From Clostridia bacterium (GTDB lineage Bacteria > Bacillota > Clostridia > Christensenellales > CAG-138), in assembly GCA_017395105.1 (NCBI GenBank), contig JAFPWD010000030.1:1-35638 (forward strand): a stretch of 35,638 bases of DNA. The letters run 5' to 3'. Position numbers and translations under genes: made by a program. Numbering within the stretch: position 1 is the stretch's first letter; every line of letters begins with the position of its first letter. The notes beneath the pieces are model-generated. The model did no database searches and was not told where the DNA came from. It saw nothing but the letters and a program-made list of their open reading frames with translations. Below, piece after piece: positions 18,295-26,443 of the stretch.

Positions 18295-18882
18295 TTACCG
18301 CTTGGGCGGAACTATTTCGTCGATAATGCCGTATTCAAGCGCCTCTTCGGCCGTCATAAAGTTGTCGCGCTCGGTGTCGAAGGCGATCTGATCGATGCTC
18401 TTACCGGTGCGGGCGGCAAGTATCTGGTTCAGCTTGGAGCGGATCTTGATGATCTGCTCGGCCTGGATCTTGATGTCGCTCGCCTGACCCTGAGCGCCGC
18501 CCATGGGCTGATGGATCATGATCTCGCTGTTCGGCAGACTCTTGCGCTTGCCCTTTGCGCCCGCTGCGAGCAGGAAAGCGCCCATCGATGCGGCAAGGCC
18601 AACGCAGATGGTTGATACCTCGCAGCGGATGTACTGCATGGTATCGTAGATCGCAAGACCTGCGGAAACGCTGCCGCCGGGGGAGTTGATGTAGAGGTAG
18701 ATGTCCTTATCGGGATCGTCCGCCTCAAGGAAAAGCATCTGAGCGATGATAAGGTTTGCTTCATCGTCGGTAACCGGGCCGCCGAGGAAGATGATCCTGT
18801 CCTTGAGCAGGCGGGAGTAGATGTCGTAAGATCTTTCGCCCTTGTTGGTCTGCTCAACTACGATTGGTATTAGTCCGCTCAT
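18295..18882 (-). CDS. clpP: ATP-dependent Clp protease proteolytic subunit ClpP
   Basis: A self-compartmentalising serine peptidase of 195 residues. The catalytic triad is visible: Ser99 in GLAASMGA, His124 in MIHQP and Asp173 in DTERD. The length and the [16 protein letters not shown] segment are typical. It assembles as a tetradecamer and works with ClpX, and potentially with ClpC, in the cytosol. The ATG at 18882 is preceded by GGAGG. It is placed between tig and clpX on the same strand, the common order in Bacillota. Confidence 0.98.
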   Translation of the reverse strand: MSGLIPIVVEQTNKGERSYDIYSRLLKDRIIFLGGPVTDDEANLIIAQMLFLEADDPDKDIYLYINSPGGSVSAGLAIYDTMQYIRCEVSTICVGLAASMGAFLLAAGAKGKRKSLPNSEIMIHQPMGGAQGQASDIKIQAEQIIKIRSKLNQILAARTGKSIDQIAFDTERDNFMTAEEALEYGIIDEIVPPKR

Positions 18883-18906
18883 TTGGACCTCCTGTTCTTT
18901 GATGGC

Positions 18907-18930
18907 CGGGAAGCGGAGCGCCGCTTCCCG
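18907..18930 (-). other. Intercistronic hairpin between tig and clpP
   Basis: CGGGAAGCGG (18907-18916) and CCGCTTCCCG (18921-18930) form a perfect 10-bp stem with a 4-base loop. On the transcribed minus strand it is not followed by a U-run; the T-rich side is upstream. It therefore looks like an mRNA-processing or stabilising element rather than a terminator. Confidence 0.55.
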
Positions 18931-18945
18931 ACAAAAAGGCTTGTT

Positions 18946-20235
18946 TTATTCCTTGGACTCCACGGAATTCTCAACGAGGAAGCGAACAAGCGCCTCGTTC
19001 AGCGCCTGGGAAGCGTACCTGAAACGGTTCTTTTCAAGCTCGGCGCCGATCTTCTCATCATCCCAATTCTCGCGGCGAGCCGCATCGGAACGCTTGATGG
19101 CGGTGATGAAATCCTCGTTGGTGGGCTCGAGCTTCTCCTCGTCGATTATCTTGAAGAGAACATACTGAGCCTTGAGGTTGCGCTTTGCGGCCTCTTCGTA
19201 ATCCTTATGGATGTCGTCCATGGAGAGCTGTGCATACTCAAGATAGCCCTCGAGCGTGGTGCCGAGCTGCTTGAGCTGGCTCTCGAAGCGGTGGATCTGC
19301 GCATGGACCTCCTCCTCGATGATATCCTCGTGGATATCGACCTCGGCATTGTCCACAGCCTTCTGAACGATGGTGTTGATGCGCTCGTTCTTCGCCCTTT
19401 CCGCTGCGGCGGCCTCAAGCTCGCTGCGAACCGCGGCCTTATACTCGTCCACGGTGTCGAACTCGGAGGTGTCCTTAACGAAATCGTCGTCGAGCTCGGG
19501 AATCTTCTCAACGCTGATCGCATGCACCTTGACCTTGAAAACAACGGGCTTGCCGGCGAGATGCTCGGCGTTGTAGTCCTCGGGGAAGGTAACGCTCAGA
19601 TCGCGCTCTTCGCCGATGCTCATGCCCACCATCTGCTCCTCAAAGCCGGGGATGAAGGTTTGAGAACCGATCTTGAGAGTGTAGTTTTCGGCGGTGCCGC
19701 CCTCGAACTGCTCACCGTCGAGGTAGCCTGCAAAATCGAAGGTAACTTCATCGCCCTCTTCAACGGGGCGCTCAACGTTTTCGCGGGAAGCAACGGCTCT
19801 GCGGCGCCTGAGCAGCTCCGCATCCATCTCTTCATCCGTAACATTATACTCGGCGGCGGGGGCTTCTATACCCTTATACATGCCGAGCTTTACCTCGGGG
19901 CGAAGCACGACCTCGGCGGTCAGCTTAACGCCGTTTTCCTCGGATACCTCGGTGAACTCGATGCCGGGCTGCAGCTCGGGGGTGAGATTGTGCTCGCTGA
20001 GCGCATCGGAATACGCCTTCTGCACGCAGGCATCAAGCTCGTTATCCCAGAAAACGTCCATGCCGTAGTTCTGCTCGATCATCCTGCGGGGCGCTTTGCC
20101 GGCGCGGAAGCCGGGCACACGGTACTTATGACCGAGGCGGCGATAGGCGCTGTCAAGCGCGGATACGAAATCCTCTGCGGGTATCTGCAGGGAGAGCTTG
20201 GCTTTTCCGTTTTCAACGTTGATGAGTTCAGACAT
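18946..20235 (-). CDS. tig: Trigger factor (ribosome-associated chaperone, peptidyl-prolyl isomerase)
   Basis: A protein of 429 residues from ATG 20235, which has GGAGG five bases upstream; the in-frame ATG at 20247 is less well placed. The N-terminal ribosome-binding domain contains the signature GFRAGKAPRRMIEQ, close to the conserved GFRxGKxP. A FKBP-type PPIase domain follows (about 155-240, EGDEVTFDFAGYLDGEQFEGG), then the helical C-terminal substrate-binding arms. It binds nascent chains at the 50S exit tunnel. First gene of the tig-clpP-clpX cluster with a consensus-like promoter. Confidence 0.97.
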   Translation of the reverse strand: MSELINVENGKAKLSLQIPAEDFVSALDSAYRRLGHKYRVPGFRAGKAPRRMIEQNYGMDVFWDNELDACVQKAYSDALSEHNLTPELQPGIEFTEVSEENGVKLTAEVVLRPEVKLGMYKGIEAPAAEYNVTDEEMDAELLRRRRAVASRENVERPVEEGDEVTFDFAGYLDGEQFEGGTAENYTLKIGSQTFIPGFEEQMVGMSIGEERDLSVTFPEDYNAEHLAGKPVVFKVKVHAISVEKIPELDDDFVKDTSEFDTVDEYKAAVRSELEAAAAERAKNERINTIVQKAVDNAEVDIHEDIIEEEVHAQIHRFESQLKQLGTTLEGYLEYAQLSMDDIHKDYEEAAKRNLKAQYVLFKIIDEEKLEPTNEDFITAIKRSDAARRENWDDEKIGAELEKNRFRYASQALNEALVRFLVENSVESKE

Positions 20236-20327
20236 AGTTTCCTCCATATTGCTTTTGCGGCGGACAGCCGCACTTTCTCTTTATTAACAGGCGTTCGGCA
20301 CCGTTCGCTAAACGTCCACGGTATGAG

Positions 20328-20356
20328 ATTATAGCACAGAAAGCAAGCTGTGTAAA
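20328..20356 (-). promoter_or_regulatory. Sigma-A promoter of tig-clpP-clpX
   Basis: Minus-strand TTTACA (20356-20351), a 17-bp spacer and TATAAT (20333-20328), giving a leader of about 87 nt. No CIRCE inverted repeat or clear CtsR heptad pair is visible around it. Confidence 0.7.
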
Positions 20357-20473
20357 TGTTTTTGGGCGCAATATACCAAAAAGCGCCGGATCAGAGCAAA
20401 AAACTGTTCATTGGGCGCATCCGGATAAGGATAAACAGCCTCAAAAGGCATCTTTTCGCGCAATACTTCGTTA

Positions 20474-20503
20474 AAAATGCTCGAAAGACACTACGAGTAT
20501 TTT
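20474..20503. terminator. Isolated hairpin with flanking A/T runs
   Basis: AAAATGCTCG and CGAGTATTTT pair over 10 bp with a 10-base loop. A-rich and T-rich runs on the outer sides make it usable as a terminator in either direction. No gene ends nearby on the plus strand, so its purpose is unclear. Confidence 0.4.
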
Positions 20504-20585
20504 TCCGCTTTTTGCCTCGTCTGCCACGAAAACCTGCTCTTTTGAGGCGCTGCGCGGTTTTTAGTCGGAGTTTTGAATTAAAATG

Positions 20586-20617
20586 AGCTCCCGGAATAAG
20601 CTCGGTATTCCGGGAGC
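20586..20617 (-). terminator. Terminator of the polysaccharide deacetylase gene
   Basis: GCTCCCGGAAT (20586-20596) and ATTCCGGGAGC (20607-20617) form a perfect 11-bp stem with a 10-base loop. On the minus strand TCATTTTAATT follows. It lies about 135 bp after the stop codon at 20752. Confidence 0.65.
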
Positions 20618-20751
20618 GTTTGTATTGTGGAAAGGGCTATATTCGGCTGAAAACCTATATCTCCTTATGCGGATACGCCCTCCCCGGGGCATTTGGGGCA
20701 ATATTCGGCTGTTTTGCGTGGATAATCAGTCCGTTTGCGCGTAAAACCGCA

Positions 20752-21612
20752 TCAGCTTGCGCTCTTTTGAACGCCGTTGACGTCTATAAGCGTGCTGCCT
20801 TCAAGCAGAAGCTCGCTGACCGTCACGAATTCATAACCCTGCGCCTTCGCCGCTTCGATAAGCGCAGGAAGATACTGCTCTATCTTATAGCCGTTGTTGT
20901 GCGATAGGATGATGGAGCCGTCCTTGAGCTTTCCGAGCACCGAATCGAGTATAGTCTGTGCCGAGCGCTCGGGCTTCCAATCCACGGTGTCTATGTTCCA
21001 TTGAACAACCTCATAGCCGCTTTCGCGAAGCGTTTTTATGACCGTGTCGTTGTATTCGCCATACGGAACGCGGAAAAGCTTTGTTCCCCTGCCGATAACG
21101 CCGTTTATCAGGCTTTCAAAGGCGGAGAGCTCATCGCGTATCTGTGTGCTCGAAAGCTTGTTCATGTGCGGGTGCGTCATGGAGTGATTGCCTATCTCGT
21201 GCCCTGCATCCGAGATCGCCTTAACCATGTCGGGGTAATCGTTTACCCAGAAGCCGCAAAGGAAGAAAGTCGCCTTGATGCCGTATTTATCGAGCGTTTC
21301 GAGAATAAACGGCGTTTTATCATCCTCCCATGCGGCATCTATGGTCAGCGCGATGCGCTTATCATCGCGCGAAACGCTGTAAACCGGAAGCTCCTTCATA
21401 AGCCCGGCAAGAACCTCAAGCTCGTATTCCTCAACGGCACTCGCACCGACAGCCGAAACAGGCAGCGGAGTGATTCTCACAGCATCGCTCTCTCCGTTCG
21501 GCTCATTCGCTTTGCCTCCCGAAAGCGCTGCAACGACTATTGCCGCGATCACCGCAAGCACGGCAATGCCGCAGTAGACAAGGGTGTTTTTTGAAACCAC
21601 AAAAACCTTCAT
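20752..21612 (-). CDS. PdaB-like polysaccharide deacetylase family protein (sporulation-associated type)
   Basis: A protein of 286 residues from ATG 21612, with GGAGGA eight bases upstream. It has an N-terminal membrane anchor (TLVYCGIAVLAVIAAIVVAAL), a spacer, and a NodB domain from about residue 100. Motif 1 reads TIDAAWEDDKT, so the second Asp of the usual TFDDG is replaced, as in PdaB-type spore proteins. Motif 2 GNHSMTH keeps both His ligands, motif 3 is FRVPYGEYN, and motif 5 is SHNNG. Active members remove N-acetyl groups from glycans such as cortex peptidoglycan. The altered first motif leaves catalysis uncertain. It lies back to back with the ger operon, which supports a spore role. 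Confidence 0.85.
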   Translation of the reverse strand: MKVFVVSKNTLVYCGIAVLAVIAAIVVAALSGGKANEPNGESDAVRITPLPVSAVGASAVEEYELEVLAGLMKELPVYSVSRDDKRIALTIDAAWEDDKTPFILETLDKYGIKATFFLCGFWVNDYPDMVKAISDAGHEIGNHSMTHPHMNKLSSTQIRDELSAFESLINGVIGRGTKLFRVPYGEYNDTVIKTLRESGYEVVQWNIDTVDWKPERSAQTILDSVLGKLKDGSIILSHNNGYKIEQYLPALIEAAKAQGYEFVTVSELLLEGSTLIDVNGVQKSAS

Positions 21613-21790
21613 AGCATGGCTCCTCCGAATATTCAGATGATCTTCTTGACAAATAATATGCATCATCCATCCGCTATAGTCGCCTGCGGCGTATCAAAAC
21701 GAGGAAATTTACAAATGCTTGATGTATGCGCTTGATGCCGCAGCCGATTGATTCGCGGCAAAATACGAACGGGCGCAGGTAAGATGAAAC

Positions 21791-23470
21791 GTGCTTGAAA
21801 AGCTTTTTAAAAAACTGAATTTCGATGTGCCCGACCCGCGCTTTGAGCTTCTTGAAACCGAAAAGGGCGTTCCAAACGAAAGGCGCGAGGCCAAAGCGAA
21901 AAAAGGGAGCGCGTTTTGGTGTAAAGGCAGAGCGAAAACGGGTGAAGGGCGCAGGAACGATCAAGGCAGCGAGCGGCTCTCATTCTCGCTTCAAAAAAAC
22001 GAGCGGCTTTTCCGCGCGCTTTTCAGCTCGGATATAAATACCGATATCATCTTTCGCCGCTTTGAAACAGGCTTCGGCGAAGAAGCGCTCGTCATCTTCA
22101 TGAACGGTATGGCGGATGCGGCATCGGTTTCGGACTTTATTATCCGTCCCCTGATGGATGCAGCCGAGGGCGAAGCGGATGAAATGCGCATACTCGAATG
22201 CGCCGTGCAAATAGGCGAGGCGGAGGAGAGCTGCGAAATAGCTGCGATCGAAGCGGCGATACTCGAGGGCAGAACGGCGCTATTTTTGAACGGAAGAAGG
22301 CGGGCGCTTCTTCTTGAAACGCGCGGCTTTGAGAAGCGAAGCGTTACAACGGCGGAGAACGAGCGAATCGTGCGCGGCCCGCAGGAGGGCTTCACCGAAA
22401 GCATCCGAACGAACGTTACGCTCGTTCGCAGAATAGTGAAAACGCGGGATCTGATAGCTTCCTACCGCGATGCGGGAGGGGAGAACGGCACAAAGCTCGC
22501 GCTGTTATACAGAAAAAACATCGTGAACCCCGCGCTTCTGTCCGAGATCGAAGGAAGGCTTGCGCGTATTGAAACGGCGCTCGTTTCATCAAGCGGCGTT
22601 ATAGAGCAGCTTATCGAGGATTCGCCGTGCTCACCGCTGCCGCAAACGCTGGCCACCGAAAGGCCGGATCGCGTGGCATCGTTTCTCATGAACGGCTCGG
22701 TGGCGCTGATCGCGGAGGGAAGTCCGTTTGCGCTGATAATGCCGGCAACGGCGGCTGCGCTTTTAAACAGCCCCGAGGACGTGTATATGCGCCGTCCGCT
22801 CGGCACACTTATGCGCATAGTGCGCTATATCGGCGTGTTTATATCGCTGATACTGCCGGGATATTTTGTTGCGGTCGCGCTGTATCATCAGGGGCTTCTT
22901 TCAACCGAGGTGCTCAGCACGCTCATAAAATCAAGGGAGATGGTGTTTGAGCCGCTTCCGTTTGAAATGATACTGCTGCTGTTCGTTTTTCAGCTCATAA
23001 GGGAGGCGGGCATGCGCGTTCCCGGGAGCGTTGGGCAGGCGATCGGCGTTATAGGAGGACTCATCCTCGGGCAGGCGGCGGTCAGCGCAAACCTTGCAAG
23101 CACCGTGATACTGATTATAGTTGCGCTCTCGGGGCTCGGGAATCTCTGCATCCCGGATTATTCAACTCAGATCGCGGCATCCTATTTCCGCATCGGCTTC
23201 GTGATCGCCGCATGGCTCGGGGGACTGCTTGCGCTTACAGGCGCTTTCATCATATTCACCGCGTACATGGCGAACCTTAAATCCTTCGGCGTTCCGTTCC
23301 TTTCGCCGACAGCGCCCAAGACCTTCACCAAAAGACCCGCAATACTTCGCGGCGCGATCGGAAGGGGAGTGCGCATGGACGACTGGCTGAACACTGAAGC
23401 GGAGGCGGAGGAACGCGCAAACGAGGGCGGAAAGCGCGGAAGCGGTGGGCTTCGGAGGAAAAAAGCATGA
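21791..23470 (+). CDS. Spore germination receptor subunit A (GerA family)
   Basis: A protein of 559 residues starting at GTG 21791, with a weak AGGT about 10 bp upstream, so the start is less certain than the rest. The N-terminal soluble domain contains GPQEGFTESIRTNVTLVRRIVKT, close to the family signature GP.EGF.E....N..L.R, and the RPDR motif before the membrane region. About five or six hydrophobic helices follow (HQGLLST region onwards) and a basic C-terminal tail. An extra charged, low-complexity stretch of about 40 residues sits near the N-terminus. The protein belongs to the inner spore membrane germinant receptor. It overlaps the next gene by 4 bp. Confidence 0.94.
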   Translation: MLEKLFKKLNFDVPDPRFELLETEKGVPNERREAKAKKGSAFWCKGRAKTGEGRRNDQGSERLSFSLQKNERLFRALFSSDINTDIIFRRFETGFGEEALVIFMNGMADAASVSDFIIRPLMDAAEGEADEMRILECAVQIGEAEESCEIAAIEAAILEGRTALFLNGRRRALLLETRGFEKRSVTTAENERIVRGPQEGFTESIRTNVTLVRRIVKTRDLIASYRDAGGENGTKLALLYRKNIVNPALLSEIEGRLARIETALVSSSGVIEQLIEDSPCSPLPQTLATERPDRVASFLMNGSVALIAEGSPFALIMPATAAALLNSPEDVYMRRPLGTLMRIVRYIGVFISLILPGYFVAVALYHQGLLSTEVLSTLIKSREMVFEPLPFEMILLLFVFQLIREAGMRVPGSVGQAIGVIGGLILGQAAVSANLASTVILIIVALSGLGNLCIPDYSTQIAASYFRIGFVIAAWLGGLLALTGAFIIFTAYMANLKSFGVPFLSPTAPKTFTKRPAILRGAIGRGVRMDDWLNTEAEAEERANEGGKRGSGGLRRKKA

Positions 23471-24567
23471 ATATGAGGCTCGGAAGGATAGGAAAAAGGG
23501 AGGGGGCAAGCGCCTGCGCGATAGCGATGACGGTGAGCGGCATCTTCACCTTTGAAACAAAGCTTCTTTATGAGCACGGGAACGCCACATATATCACGCT
23601 GCCCCTTGCGGTGCTTGCCTCGCTCGCGGTATTCCTGCTTATAGCGGGGCTGATGGAAAAGAACGGCTCAGTGAACCTCGGCGAGCTCATCGCAAAGGGC
23701 TTCGGTGGCGTGCTTGCGCCTTTAGCTGCCATAGGCTTGACGATGCTTGTTTTCTATTCGGCTTACGCACCTATGTCCCAGTTCATCAGAGCCATGCACG
23801 GGCTGTTTTTTGATGGGGTGAGCTACTCGCGAATAGTGGTATTCACGCTTCCCGCGGTGCTTATAACGGCGCTTCTTGGGTTTGAAACAATCGGAAGAAC
23901 GGCGAAGCTGATCGCGCCTGCGCTATTTATTGTGCTCATGCTGTCGATCGCGGGCTCCACATCGGAGTTTGAAGCATATAGGCTCCATCCGCTTCCCGGT
24001 CTCAGCGCACTGCAGATCGCGGTGCAAACGCTCGAGGAGATCGGCACTTTCCTTCCCGCGCTAATGTGCCTTTTGATAAATGCGGACGGACTGAACGATC
24101 TTAAAACGGCGAAGCGGGCGGGCATCGAGGCCGCGCTGTTTTCCTCGCTGATCTGCCTTGTTGCTCAGCTTGCGCTGGGCCTGTGCTACACCTATAAGGA
24201 GCTTGGGGAGCTGTTCATGCCCATGTTTCGCATAAACTATCTGAATAAATTCGAGGCGCATTTCATGCGCATGGATAAGCTTGCGCACATGATATGGCTC
24301 GGCGGGGGCATGATCGCGGCGGCGTTCTGCATCCATTCGGGAGCAAGGCTGTTTTCACAAAGCTTCGATATGCGCGATATTCGCCCCGTAATATGCGCGG
24401 GCGCGGTGCTTTCGTCACTTATGATAATGATAGAGGTGGAAAGCAAAATGAGCGAGGCATTTTTTGCTGTAAAGGAGTTTTTGAACGAATACGCCTTTAT
24501 CCCAATATGCGCCGTGCCGCTTGCAGCCGCTCTTGCAGCCTCGGGAAGAAAAAGGAGATACGCATAA
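23467..24567 (+). CDS. Spore germination receptor subunit B (GerB/AAP-type permease)
   Basis: A protein of 366 residues with about ten hydrophobic segments and the fold of the spore-germination permease branch of the APC superfamily. The B subunit is thought to hold the germinant-binding pocket. It starts inside the end of gerA (ATGA overlap), so the subunits are co-translated. Pfam-type wording such as VNLGELIAKGFG and FETIGRTAKLIAP fits endospore germination permeases. Which germinant it recognises cannot be told from the sequence. Confidence 0.93.
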   Translation: MNMRLGRIGKREGASACAIAMTVSGIFTFETKLLYEHGNATYITLPLAVLASLAVFLLIAGLMEKNGSVNLGELIAKGFGGVLAPLAAIGLTMLVFYSAYAPMSQFIRAMHGLFFDGVSYSRIVVFTLPAVLITALLGFETIGRTAKLIAPALFIVLMLSIAGSTSEFEAYRLHPLPGLSALQIAVQTLEEIGTFLPALMCLLINADGLNDLKTAKRAGIEAALFSSLICLVAQLALGLCYTYKELGELFMPMFRINYLNKFEAHFMRMDKLAHMIWLGGGMIAAAFCIHSGARLFSQSFDMRDIRPVICAGAVLSSLMIMIEVESKMSEAFFAVKEFLNEYAFIPICAVPLAAALAASGRKRRYA

Positions 24568-24571
24568 GCAA

Positions 24572-25807
24572 GTGAAAAAAGCTAAATTAATAGAGAGAAA
24601 ACGAACAGCTCTGCGCAGCTTTTTATCGGCGCTTCTGCTCATGCTTCTTCCTCCGCTCTGCGCCTGTATGCACCCTGTCAGCGTTGAACGCTGCGGCTAC
24701 GTTGTGGCGATAGGCGTGGATGAAGGCACGGCAAAGGAATACGAGATAACCCTTGAGCTTCAGCGCGAGAGCGCAGGGGAGGCGCAGGATGGCGGAGGCT
24801 CGATAATCCTATCCTGCGAAGCGCGGGATATCTTCGAGGCGGTAAGCGAGCTTTCATCAAACACGGCATACGATCTGAACTTCACAAGAACGCATTTTTT
24901 CATCGTTGGAGAAAAGCTTGCGAAGGAAGGAAAGCTCAAGGATATAATGAATATGTCCTTCGACGTGCTCAGAATACGAAAATCCGCACTGATGGTGGTT
25001 GCCCGCTGCTCGGTGCGGGATTATATCGGCGGCATTGCCTCAAATAACAATGCGAATATAGCCAAGATGCAGGATGCTCTGATATCAAACGTTGAAACCA
25101 CGGGCGAGACCGCCGCGATCAATCTTTCGCTCTTTCTTGAGGCGGTAAACGGCGGCAGACTCGATGCCGCAGCGCCAATTGGCTATTACGACGAGCGGAT
25201 AATCACCGATATGAAGCAGCGCGACAGCGCCGAAAAGGGCGAGAACCCGATATCCGATGCTGAAAAGGGCGCGAGGATAGGGGGCATGCAGGGGCTAACA
25301 AGGGGCTGCGCGCTGTTTGACGGCGAAAGGATGTGCGGCGAGCTTTCGCCTGCGCAGACCCAATTCATGAACCTTGTGCGCGGGGATTACAAAAGAGGAA
25401 CGATAGCCTATCCGCTTGAAAACGGCGAAACCGCATCCCTGCTCGTTTTCCCGAATAAAAGGCGCATTGGCGTGGAGCTTGGCGGCGATGCGCCGTATGC
25501 AAGGGTCACGCTCGGGCTGAACGTGACCGTGGAGCGCGATCCGTCGAATAATATCGGTAAAAATTGGGAAAACGGGGAGAGGGAGAAGCTGAAAGCCTAT
25601 TTGGAAGAGGCGCTGAAAGCCGTTTTTGAAGAATGCAGAGCATGCTCGAGCGATGCCATGGGATTTGGAAAATACGCTTCCATGAATTTCCGCTCGACCG
25701 CGGAATGGGAGGCGTTTTCATGGAAAAATGCTTATAAATCGCTCTATGCGGAGTTTCGGGTGGAGCTGAATCTGGATGACGAATACCTTGTGCGCAGCGG
25801 GAGATAA
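24572..25807 (+). CDS. Spore germination receptor lipoprotein subunit C (Ger(x)C family)
   Basis: A protein of 411 residues from GTG 24572, preceded by AAAGGAG. The frame continues to a TTG at 24521 inside gerB, but the signal peptide fits the later start. The lipobox is PPLCAC (Cys32). The mature part shows the three-domain Ger(x)C pattern: VERCGYVVAIGVDEG, NFTRTHFFIVGEKLAKEG and a C-terminal domain with SMNFRSTAEWEAFSWKNAYKSLYAEFRVELNL. It is acylated and anchored on the outer face of the spore inner membrane. Third gene of the receptor operon; a candidate fourth gene follows after 46 bp. Confidence 0.93.
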   Translation: MKKAKLIERKRTALRSFLSALLLMLLPPLCACMHPVSVERCGYVVAIGVDEGTAKEYEITLELQRESAGEAQDGGGSIILSCEARDIFEAVSELSSNTAYDLNFTRTHFFIVGEKLAKEGKLKDIMNMSFDVLRIRKSALMVVARCSVRDYIGGIASNNNANIAKMQDALISNVETTGETAAINLSLFLEAVNGGRLDAAAPIGYYDERIITDMKQRDSAEKGENPISDAEKGARIGGMQGLTRGCALFDGERMCGELSPAQTQFMNLVRGDYKRGTIAYPLENGETASLLVFPNKRRIGVELGGDAPYARVTLGLNVTVERDPSNNIGKNWENGEREKLKAYLEEALKAVFEECRACSSDAMGFGKYASMNFRSTAEWEAFSWKNAYKSLYAEFRVELNLDDEYLVRSGR

Positions 25808-25853
25808 TAACGCTTGAGCCCGCGCATGGAAGCGGATAAGATAACGGAAGGAT

Positions 25854-26024
25854 GTGGAGATCGTGATAATATGTGCGCTGTCATTTTTATGCGTTGCCTA
25901 CAATGCGCTGTACCTTTCCCACTGCCTGAAGCAAAGGCGAATAAAGCCCGCTTTCGGTTCGGCGGCGGTGATAGGCCTGATAACGGCGGGAGTGCTGCTG
26001 CTCGGCTTCGATGCCGCGTGGTAG
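25854..26024 (+). CDS. Two-helix microprotein, candidate germinant-receptor D subunit
   Basis: GTG 25854 to TAG 26024 encodes 56 residues; a second GTG at 25863 is an alternative start. The ribosome-binding site is GGAAGG at 25846-25851, closer to the later GTG in a usable spacing. The protein is almost entirely two hydrophobic helices (about residues 3-21 and 36-52) joined by a short basic turn (KQRRIK). Small two-helix D subunits are known next to some Bacillus ger operons, where they modulate receptor function. The match here is by size, topology and position only, with no sequence proof. The codon pattern is consistent with a real gene. Confidence 0.6.
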   Translation: MEIVIICALSFLCVAYNALYLSHCLKQRRIKPAFGSAAVIGLITAGVLLLGFDAAW

Positions 26025-26147
26025 ACCGGCGAAATCGAAAGGGGCTCTCGGTTTAAAGCTCGTTCACATTTTTTAGCCTCCCTGCGTATTATACAGCAGA
26101 AGGCGGAGGAGCGCATAAAGGCTCCCGCCGGAAAGAAGGAGGCAATT

Positions 26148-26381
26148 ATGTGCAACAACTGTTTCAACAACTCTTACTGGTGGATCATCCTGCTTATCCT
26201 CGCAAGCAACGGCAATTTCAGCGGCTGTGATAACGGCTGCGGCTGCGGTGATAACAACAACGCATGGTGGCTCATCATCCTCATCCTGCTCTTCGGCAAC
26301 GGCGGCATCGGCTGCGGCTGTGATAACGGCTGGGGCGGCTGCGAAAACAACAACAATAACTGCGGCTGCGGCTGCAACTGA
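26148..26381 (+). CDS. Cys/Asn/Gly/Trp-rich duplicated miniprotein
   Basis: A protein of 77 residues from ATG 26148 with an excellent AAGGAGG site. It contains an internal duplication: YWWIILLIL (10-18) then a CDNGCGCGDNNN stretch, and AWWLIILILL (39-48) then CGCDNGWGGC and ENNNNNCGCGC. There are 11 Cys residues. The hydrophobic WW-Ile/Leu runs alternate with Asn/Gly/Cys-rich loops, a composition seen in small spore or spore-coat proteins of Clostridia. No function is known to me. Its placement after the germination operon and its own terminator support a real gene. Confidence 0.75.
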   Translation: MCNNCFNNSYWWIILLILASNGNFSGCDNGCGCGDNNNAWWLIILILLFGNGGIGCGCDNGWGGCENNNNNCGCGCN

Positions 26382-26393
26382 GCGCAGGGCGCT

Positions 26394-26428
26394 AAAAAGG
26401 AGCCTCCCGATAAGAGGGGCTCCTTTTG
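26394..26428. terminator. Bidirectional terminator
   Basis: AAAAGGAGCC (26395-26404) pairs with GGCTCCTTTT (26418-26427). The A and T flanks supply a U-run in both directions, serving the miniprotein (plus) and the DUF4430-like lipoprotein (minus). Confidence 0.85.
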
Positions 26429-26443
26429 AGTTGCTTTTCGAGC

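Larger units (their letters stand above)
20236..20751. other. Intergenic region between tig and the deacetylase
   Basis: This 516-bp stretch holds the tig promoter (20328-20356), a 10-bp stem-loop AAAATGCTCG/CGAGTATTTT at 20474-20503, a terminator at 20586-20617, and two copies of ATATTCGGCTG (20639-20649, 20701-20711). A 76-codon frame at 20356-20586 has no ribosome-binding site and an arginine-rich random composition, so I do not call it. The T-rich segments of 20500-20580 remain unexplained. Confidence 0.5.

Noticed and set aside
17530..18615. 361-residue plus-strand frame across clpX and clpP
   Set aside because: It spans two confirmed genes and the gap between them in antisense, which is not plausible for a real protein.
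18883..20334. 483-residue plus-strand frame opposite tig
   Set aside because: Composition is that of a shadow frame, rich in Leu/Val/Gly runs from reverse codons. Trigger factor is clearly encoded on the other strand.
20236..20360. CIRCE or CtsR heat-shock operator at tig
   Set aside because: Neither the TTAGCACTC-N9-GAGTGCTAA repeat nor a clear tandem heptad is present near the promoter.
20356..20586. 76-residue plus-strand frame between tig and the deacetylase
   Set aside because: No ribosome-binding site, random Arg/Phe-rich composition, and it crosses a hairpin.
21674..21964. 96-residue minus-strand frame before gerA
   Set aside because: It overlaps the start of gerA in antisense, has no ribosome-binding site and is Phe/Arg-rich, as expected for a shadow frame.
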